Origin: Chara braunii
Taxonomy: Eukaryota; Streptophyta; Charophyceae; Charales; Characeae
Length of the DNA: 34,582 bases
NCBI GenBank assembly: GCA_003427395.1
Contig: BFEA01000012.1
Coordinates: 2,544,718 to 2,579,299, forward strand
Reading direction: 5' to 3'
A model generated the notes under the pieces. The model was not told the origin of the DNA and did no database searches. It worked only from the letters and a program-made list of their open reading frames with translations. How positions within the stretch are numbered: the first letter of the stretch is position 1; the number at the start of each line of letters is the position of its first letter. This document shows, piece by piece, positions 29,301-34,582 of the stretch. Position numbers and translations under genes: made by a program.

Positions 29301-30046
29301 TCGGGGTCAGAGGTGCTGGAGTGGATATCTCCTTTAGGGTTGGAGTCCCTCCCTGCGAGGGTTACACAAGGTGGGTGGTGTGGCCTTTGAGAGGGTAGGG
29401 ACGGTATTGAGGGTTTGTCCTTCTTTGGGCCACACTGATTTTCGGGTCGGATCAGCTATGGCGGTTGGGGAGAGAGGACAAGCGGTGCTGCCATTAGCAG
29501 GGTGAGAGTTGAGAGGGTTGTTCCACTTGGAGCGGGTGGGGCAGGAAGATAGGCGGACCTTTTGCTCTACGGGGGCATACTCTAGGGGGTATTGTATGCG
29601 ATTGAGGGAGCAGGAGGGGTATCCTGGGGGCTATTTGAACTGGGGCGGGGAGGTGAGGGGGCACCTTCCCGCGGAGGCAGTAAACAAACAGGGGGTCGTT
29701 TTTTTGAAGGGGGGAGTAATCCTTTGGCTCTTGTGACCCCTTTTATATGTATCCAAGACTTCAATAGGCGCTGAAGGTTCCATGGGGAGAGAGGGTTGTT
29801 CTTCTCCCTCTCTTCCTCTCTCCCTGTGGGAATAGTGGACGCTTAAATGTTCATGTGATTCTTCAGGATTTTGTGTGCTTGATTTTTCTTAATTCTTTGA
29901 AATTCTTGTTAGTATAATTTTAGTTGACACCGGATAGCAGGAAGGGGAAGCCAAGGTTGCTAGGCAAGTGTGGTGGGTACGCGGGCAGAGGAGGGATTAG
30001 TGTTCAGGGGGTAAGTCTAATTAGAAGGGCGGGGTGGGTTGACAAT
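29301..30046. other. G-rich plus strand with diverged pieces of the hairpin repeat
   Basis: AGGTGCTGGAG followed by a GGAG/CTCC hairpin (stem 29318-29321 with 29329-29332) matches the start of the hairpin blocks at 30047 and 30620. GCGGTGCTGC with a CTGC/GCAG hairpin (29488-29500) is a weaker match. CTTTTGCTCTACGGGGGCAT (about 29559) resembles CTTTTGCTCTGTAACGTGGG of block II. These look like older, eroded units of the same array. Confidence 0.4.
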
Positions 30047-30334
30047 GGTCGGTGCTGGAGCGTAGGTGCTCTGTAACCAGGGGTGGAGCTTGAGACTATT
30101 GGAGCTATGCCGAGGGTGGAAGGCATAACCATCCTGTTCAACGCAGTTGAAGCCGGGGCAGTGACCCTGTAACCTTGGGGGCTTTTAGCTAAGGAAGTTG
30201 TCGAGGGAGGAAGACACTTCCTGGCCGTCAAAATCAGCTCGGTCGATATTGGAGGAGTTGGTGTTGCCCTGTCATCCTAGCAAGGGGGTATGAGACCTAG
30301 CGAGTTCTGGTGGGAGGACTGAACATCTGGGTTA
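30047..30334 (+). repeat. Hairpin-bearing repeat block I (three subunits)
   Basis: It consists of three about 95-bp subunits. The first two each have a short hairpin followed by TGTAAC, a G-rich stretch, then a second hairpin with a 10-nt purine loop. Hairpin 1 is GAGC/GCTC (30058-30061 with 30068-30071) in subunit a, and GGG/CCC (30156-30158 with 30165-30167) in subunit b. Hairpin 2 in subunit a is TATGCC/GGCATA (30106-30111 with 30122-30127), loop GAGGGTGGAA. In subunit b it is GGAAGT(t)GTC with GACACTTCC (30193-30202 with 30213-30221), loop GAGGGAGGAA. The third subunit is less regular: it has CCTGTCAT and GTTC/GAAC around GGTGGGAGGAC. Function unknown. Confidence 0.75.
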
Positions 30335-30619
30335 CGGTCTTTCCTCTGTGGTGTGAGGAGAGAGCTAGATTGTTGGTGGTTTTTGTTTTCCTCTCTTCCT
30401 ATTTTTAGGCCAATTAGACTTTTCTCGTATGTTCCTAGTCTAAGTTCTTACGCAATTTTCTGATGGGTTTCTGCCTATGATCAGGGATATTATGGATGGA
30501 ATGTCAGGGGGGAAGGAGAAGGTGAAAACTGAAAGATGGGCGGAAGCAAGGGGGGGTTAACATGGGAAGGGACGACTGTCTAAGTAAGTAGGTCAGAAGG
30601 ACAAAGCTGGGACGAGGCA

Positions 30620-30905
30620 GACCGGTGCTGGAGCTTTTGCTCTGTAACGTGGGGGAGCAAGAGGTCCGTGGAGTTATGTCGAGGGAGGAAGGCATAACCA
30701 GTTTGTCTGACGTAGTTGATGCCGAGGGTATTTCCCTGTAACTTAGGGGCGTGTGGCTAGTCGAGAGTGTCAAGGGAGGAAGGCACTCTTTGCCGTCTGA
30801 ACCAGGCTGGTCGGTACTGGGGAAGTTTGTGTTGCTCTGTAACCCTAGCATAGGGGAATATGAGATCAGTTGAGTTCTGGTATGAGGACTAAACGCTTGG
30901 ACTTA
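30620..30905 (+). repeat. Hairpin-bearing repeat block II (three subunits)
   Basis: It aligns with block I at an offset of 573 bp. Hairpin 1 is GAGC/GCTC with a TTTT loop (30631-30642) in subunit a, and AGGG/CCCT (30725-30728 with 30734-30737) in subunit b, each followed directly by (C)TGTAAC or TGTAAC. Hairpin 2 is GTTATGTC/GGCATAAC (30673-30680 with 30691-30698), loop GAGGGAGGAA, in subunit a. In subunit b it is AGAGTGTC/GGCACTCT (30764-30771 with 30782-30789), loop AAGGGAGGAA. Stem bases differ from block I but still pair. The third subunit has CTGTAACCCTAGCA and only a weak second hairpin. Confidence 0.75.
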
Positions 30906-31499
30906 ACGTTTTTTTGCTTGTTGAAAGGGAGGTGTAAACAGTAGGAGGTTTTAGTTAGGATCTTCTGTTTCCAGGTTTGGATTGTGGTTGGGTAGATCAT
31001 AGGCAGTTTTCTGAGAACTGCAGTTGTTTCTCATAGGTAATTGACTGATTGTTTTCCTAGCCGAAGCCGGGTAATGACCCGGAATTTCAAATGTGTTACA
31101 TATTCCTAGTTGTACTTTGAAGGGACGCTGAGCCCGGTTCTCAGCAATTGATGCTCCCCACAAATAGATTGGAGCTTTTGTCCCAAAAAAAAAAAGAAAG
31201 GGGCACGCTCTCGTCACGAGCTGGGGACCTAACTTCTTTCAAGTAAGAGCTGGGTGAGTTACGTCTCAGTCTAAGACGTTGTTTTGAGCCACGGATTTCA
31301 AATGGGGAAAATTGGTTGCTCAAGTAGGGGTTGATACCGTGATGGCAAACAGCCACATCAGCTCTCTGACGCGAGAACAACATGAGCAGCGAAGCAATGA
31401 GTGGGGACGGTTCTTTGGTTCAGGTTCAATGGTCGTCATTGCAAGCCCCAGGAATCCTCAGTGTGCTGTGATCCAGAAAGCACTCTGCGGTATATAGAC
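30906..31499. other. No recognisable gene; one more hairpin and an A-run
   Basis: GAAGCCGGGTAATGACCCGG (31063-31082) forms a 6-bp hairpin with an AATG loop and resembles GAAGCCGGGGCAGTGACCCT of block I. An A-run at about 31184-31194 follows TTGGAGCTTTTGTCCC and could be a retroposon tail. Confidence 0.4.
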
Positions 31500-32040
31500 A
31501 CTCAAGTTCCACAGACTCTATTCCAAAGAAGAAAGTGTCTAAAGCTTAGCAAACTGTGATTGCAATACCCAGGTGTTTGAGCTTAGGAAAGTGTTTCCCA
31601 CTCACTGGCCTATGCTCTGCTTGAGCAGACATTCAAACTCAGGAGTTCTCGAGTGCGGAATAGAGGGAGTACAATGTCCACAAACTCAGATGTCTCGAAC
31701 TCATGCAAGCAGCAGGAAGCTTAGGACCCAGACTCAGCATTTCACAGATCCGAGACTCAAGATCAATATTGCTGAATGGACCTGGACTCAACAGGTCTAC
31801 ACTGCACTCAGCAGACTCAAGATTAGATTCAGTGTCACTACACTGATCTAGACTCGACAGACTTAAATTGTACTCAACGGTTCCTATGACTCGGAGTTAC
31901 AGACCGCAAACTCAAGTAAGGAAGTGAGTAACTCAAACACAGTGAGTGAAAATTGAGTACGAATCTCAAAGGACTGAGCAGATTCAAGACTTACAGGACT
32001 CAACAGACTTCAATCTGTGGTCCAGGACCCTCAACAGGAG
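31500..32040 (+). repeat. ACTCA-rich low-complexity tract
   Basis: ACTCA occurs at least fourteen times on the plus strand between 31500 and 32012, often as GACTCAA or GACTCAG, against roughly one expected by chance. Spacing is irregular, so it is not a clean tandem array. It may be a highly eroded satellite or a cluster of binding motifs. No coding content recognised. Confidence 0.6.
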
Positions 32041-32072
32041 AGAAAACAAATTCCTGAGTATTACTACGGCAG

Positions 32073-32256
32073 GAGAGAAGGTTAACGGAGACCCTAATTT
32101 TCAGACCACTTGCCATACCATTCATATGAAAACCAAAGGGTCATTTTAATCAAACTTGCCACCAAATCGTAGAGTGGAGACCATACTAACCAGCTGCAAA
32201 AAAAAAAAAAATCCAAAAAAAAATAATAAAAAACATATAAAACAGCAAGGCAAAAA
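32073..32256 (-). repeat. Dispersed repeat R, copy 2 (inverted relative to copy in PDF1A intron)
   Basis: The reverse complement matches 6198-6348: CTCTCTTCC-like end, TTAACGGAGACCCTAATTTT, CCACTTGCCATACCATT, AAGGGTCATTTTAATCAAAC, TTGCCACCAAATCGTAGAGT and GGAGACCATACTAAC on the plus strand here. A-runs at 32199-32222 expand the T-rich part. It ends where LINE C begins. Confidence 0.8.
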
Positions 32257-32261
32257 TTTAT

Positions 32262-34450
32262 GAGTAGCATGGGATTCGGTGATCCAGCCCAAAGTTGGAG
32301 GAGGGCTGGGAATTATTGATACCACTACTCAGTTTCAAGCTCTTAGCCTACGGTGGATTTTGACTCTAATATTTTCTACCCCTTTCCCCTGGGCCCCCTT
32401 AGCCATGGCACAGGTGGCGGTCCTTGCCCCGGATACCTCCCCCGAGATTGATCCGCTGGCGTGGATAGAGGACAGGTACTGAAAGATCTCGCAGAAGTAC
32501 AGGAACAGAGAACCGGTGGACAAGTTCTGGCCACGCCTCCTAAGGACATGGAGGAATCTTCCAATCCCTAGCAGGCCGGCGCCAGAGAGGTGGTAGGAGG
32601 TCTACAGATAGCCCCTGTTTGGCAACAGGTCGGTCATAGACTCCCACGGTCAGGTAAGATGTAGTTCAAATTCCCGTTGGAAGGGGTGGGTAAAGCACGG
32701 GGTTCTGCGTGTGGGAGACTTGTGAGACACATAAGCTAAGGAGTGGAAGACCGTAGAAAGGATGCGGTGGTGGCTTCAATACTGCCATTAAACCCAGACC
32801 GCACCGGAGGACATGATCGAGAGCTTCCCCCTGGCTGGGCCTGTCCAGGGAGGCGGACCAGATCTGACGGGCCCACTTGGTGGGGCAGGAAGAGGTGCTG
32901 ACTGAGTGATTTACAAAAGGGAGGAATGGGTGGCTCACCGGTAGCAGGCAGCCTTTCGTCTAGAAGGAGAGGAGGGAGGTCTACCGCATTAGGGTACTGG
33001 AAGAAGAAAGGGGGTGGAGGGCGTACAGACCAATGACGTCGATTGCCGACCTACCATTTAACCCCAGGGAATGGAGGTGGAGTTGGGCCAATCAGGCTAA
33101 CCAGCAGGGGGGAGGGACCCAGAATGTGGTGGAACTAGCCAACCTGAAGGCAAAGATGACATATAGAATGTTGAGCATCAGGAGGAAATTACGGGACGTA
33201 GGGGAGGACAAGTGGCATCGACAACTTAACGTCGAGAGGGGTCTGTTGAGACCAATTAGGTGGTCTGTGAATACAAGCTGAGGCCAGTCAAGATTTCCTC
33301 CTTGCAGTGGCAGATAGCCCATCGCTGCCAGAGTTCAAATGACTGGCTGGTTGAACACTCCTCAACTTTCCATCTCAAAAGAGGCCTGAGAGGGTGGAGC
33401 ACATCTTCATGCAGTGCCCATCATCGGTGTTGTTATGGCTCTGGTGGAACAGGTCTTGGCGGCAGACGGTTTCGGACTCGCCCTAGCCATGGGACTGGAC
33501 GACGATCTTGCTGGGGCATCGTCCCGACGTCCAGGGGAGTGCTTTCACAGAGAACCTCTTCCGCCTCGGTAGGCGCTCCATACTTCGGGTGATATGGTGG
33601 AGGTGGTGCGTATTGGAGAGGGAAGGGGCTAGGGTGGAGGACGGGGAGGTTACCGAGCAGCTCAAGCAACTGATCCGGACCGGGATCATCACCCAGTGGC
33701 AGGCGACCAAGGTGAAACTGGACAGCATTCACTCTTGGGGGGACGCCGACCAGACTATCTCCCGGTTCTGTTAGGATTGTCTGGGAGGGAAGCGGGGAGG
33801 ATGGATGGCGAAGGTGTTGTGGACATGGGATGGGCAGAGGTTACGACAACGAGGCGAGGAGGGACCTCAGGAGGATCCACAGGTCGAGATGGCAAGAGAC
33901 TACCATTTGGTGTTCCAAGACTGGAGGAAATTTGATAATGGAATCCCACTCAGGAGTTTGTGGACCCCTTCCCTCCCCACCCGCTCTCCCTGGTAGGAAG
34001 CCCGCAAAACGGCATCTGAAGGTCACCCAAGGCACGAGCGGAACAGAGCTACAACAAGAGTCATAGAAGGAGGAATCAGGCTCCCAAAAAAGGATTTGCT
34101 GGATGAAGATCGGAGGAAGATTGGCAGGCAATGAGGGATGAAGGGGGTTGCTGGTGTCCCCCAGCAGCTCCACGAACCCCGAAGGTTCAAGGCTTGTGTA
34201 GGGAAAATGGACCCGGTGTTTAGCTCTGGCTTCTTGGACTAAGGTTGTTAACTGTTCTCAAGTGCCTTCTCAGTCAATCCCCTGGCAGCCAGGGCAATCA
34301 ATGCTGGCAGAAGAGTTTTTCTCTCATCTTTTATCTCTTCTTAAACCACCAGTACCTCGCCCAGCTATCAAGTCCGAGGCTTCGACCACCGGATCATTCC
34401 CGAGCCTCGGACAACCGGTCGTACATCACGGAAAATAAAAAAAAAAGAAA
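32262..34450 (+). mobile_element. LINE remnant C: 5'-truncated L1-type element
   Basis: It starts within the post-RT region: AWDSVIQPKVGGGLGIID (from 32265), then FQALSLRWILTLIFSTPFPW and SPEIDPLAWIEDRY. KISQKYRNREPVDKFWPRLL with RTWRNLPIPSRPAPERW and WKGWVKHGVLRVGDL follows (32480-32720). Next are SIADLPFNPREWRW (33040-33080), ELANLKAKMTYRMLSIRRKL (33130-33190), KISSLQWQIAHRCQSSNDWL (33290-33350), VEHIFMQCPSSVLLWLWW (33393-33446, zf-RVT) and ARVEDGEVTEQLKQLIRTG with QTISRFC (33630-33770). Stops and frameshifts occur throughout. A-rich sequence from about 34432 marks the 3' end. Block order matches remnants A, B and D. Confidence 0.85.
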
Positions 34451-34522
34451 AACCACAAAGAAAACATACAACATTCTGCGGAAAAAAAAACAAAGAAAAA
34501 CACAGGAAATCAGGCATGCCCA

Positions 34523-34566
34523 ACGAGAATGAATCTTCCTCGATAAAGAAGAAGATTCATTCTCGT
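34523..34566. repeat. Perfect 16-bp hairpin
   Basis: ACGAGAATGAATCTTC (34523-34538) pairs without mismatch with GAAGATTCATTCTCGT (34551-34566) across a 12-nt loop. It lies just after the A-rich tail of LINE C. There is no T-tract that would suggest a terminator, and its role is unknown. Confidence 0.9.
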
Positions 34567-34582
34567 GAGAGGTTCACACACA

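Noticed and set aside
30504-30851. Minus-strand open frame of 115 residues, similar to one at 30004-30231
   Set aside because: Their similarity follows from the duplicated hairpin blocks. Composition is Ser/Pro/Thr-rich with no known domain. Kept in mind as the main alternative to the RNA-structure reading, but stem compensation argues against it.
31184-31194. A-run as a SINE tail
   Set aside because: No second copy of the upstream sequence and no tRNA-like head, so the run alone is not enough.

Overview
The window looks like nuclear DNA of a green-lineage (streptophyte-type) eukaryote with a large, repeat-swollen genome. Three things support this. There is a split gene with canonical GT-AG introns encoding a plant-type peptide deformylase (PDF1A). 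There is a short nuclear copy of plant-type mitochondrial atp6. Degenerate plant-style L1 LINEs, non-autonomous DNA elements and microsatellites fill most of the rest. Two assembly gaps (129 N, and one N) lie inside microsatellites. A charophyte alga such as Chara is possible, but the species is inference only.

Layout. 1-6958 (+): 3' part of a PDF1A gene. Three exons are visible (1592-1681, 5818-5885, 6691-6958) and their splice phases join exactly. The exons encoding the N-terminus and motif 1 (GxGLAAPQ) are not in the window. The introns carry minisatellites, a hAT-like element, tandem duplications and a tandem duplication of the 5' part of the last exon. This duplicate could act as a phase-neutral 60-nt cassette exon. 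6959-11225: 3' flank with small TIR elements, a second hAT-like copy with a perfect 8-bp target-site duplication, and minisatellites. 11226-12960: long microsatellites around the assembly gap, then a nested TACATAGTCTAT-type minisatellite. 12961-15206: an unrecognised degenerate coding-like stretch, a small foldback element, the atp6 NUMT and a poly(A) retroposon.

15187-22200 is a LINE graveyard. Minus-strand LINE remnants (15187-16285 and 19912-22200) flank a plus-strand LINE (about 16390-19911, with its own A-rich tail). The plus-strand copy contains an internal inversion with 238-bp inverted arms and a nested 375-bp TIR element. 22200-24830: two more copies of the poly(A) retroposon, a 203-bp tandem duplication, another RT fragment, and a 363-bp near-perfect foldback element. 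24830-29300: nothing recognisable except a 170-bp AG microsatellite. 29300-31100: two 290-bp blocks 573 bp apart, built of roughly 95-bp subunits. Each block has two hairpins that share a conserved 10-nt purine loop on diverging but still paired stems. 31500-32040: a tract rich in ACTCA. 32073-34582: an inverted copy of a repeat found in the PDF intron, a third degenerate LINE (+), and a perfect 16-bp hairpin at the end.

The only gene that looks functional is PDF1A. Everything else is repeat-derived or unrecognised. The most unusual signal is the hairpin array at 30047-30905. The duplicated PDF exon is the most testable.
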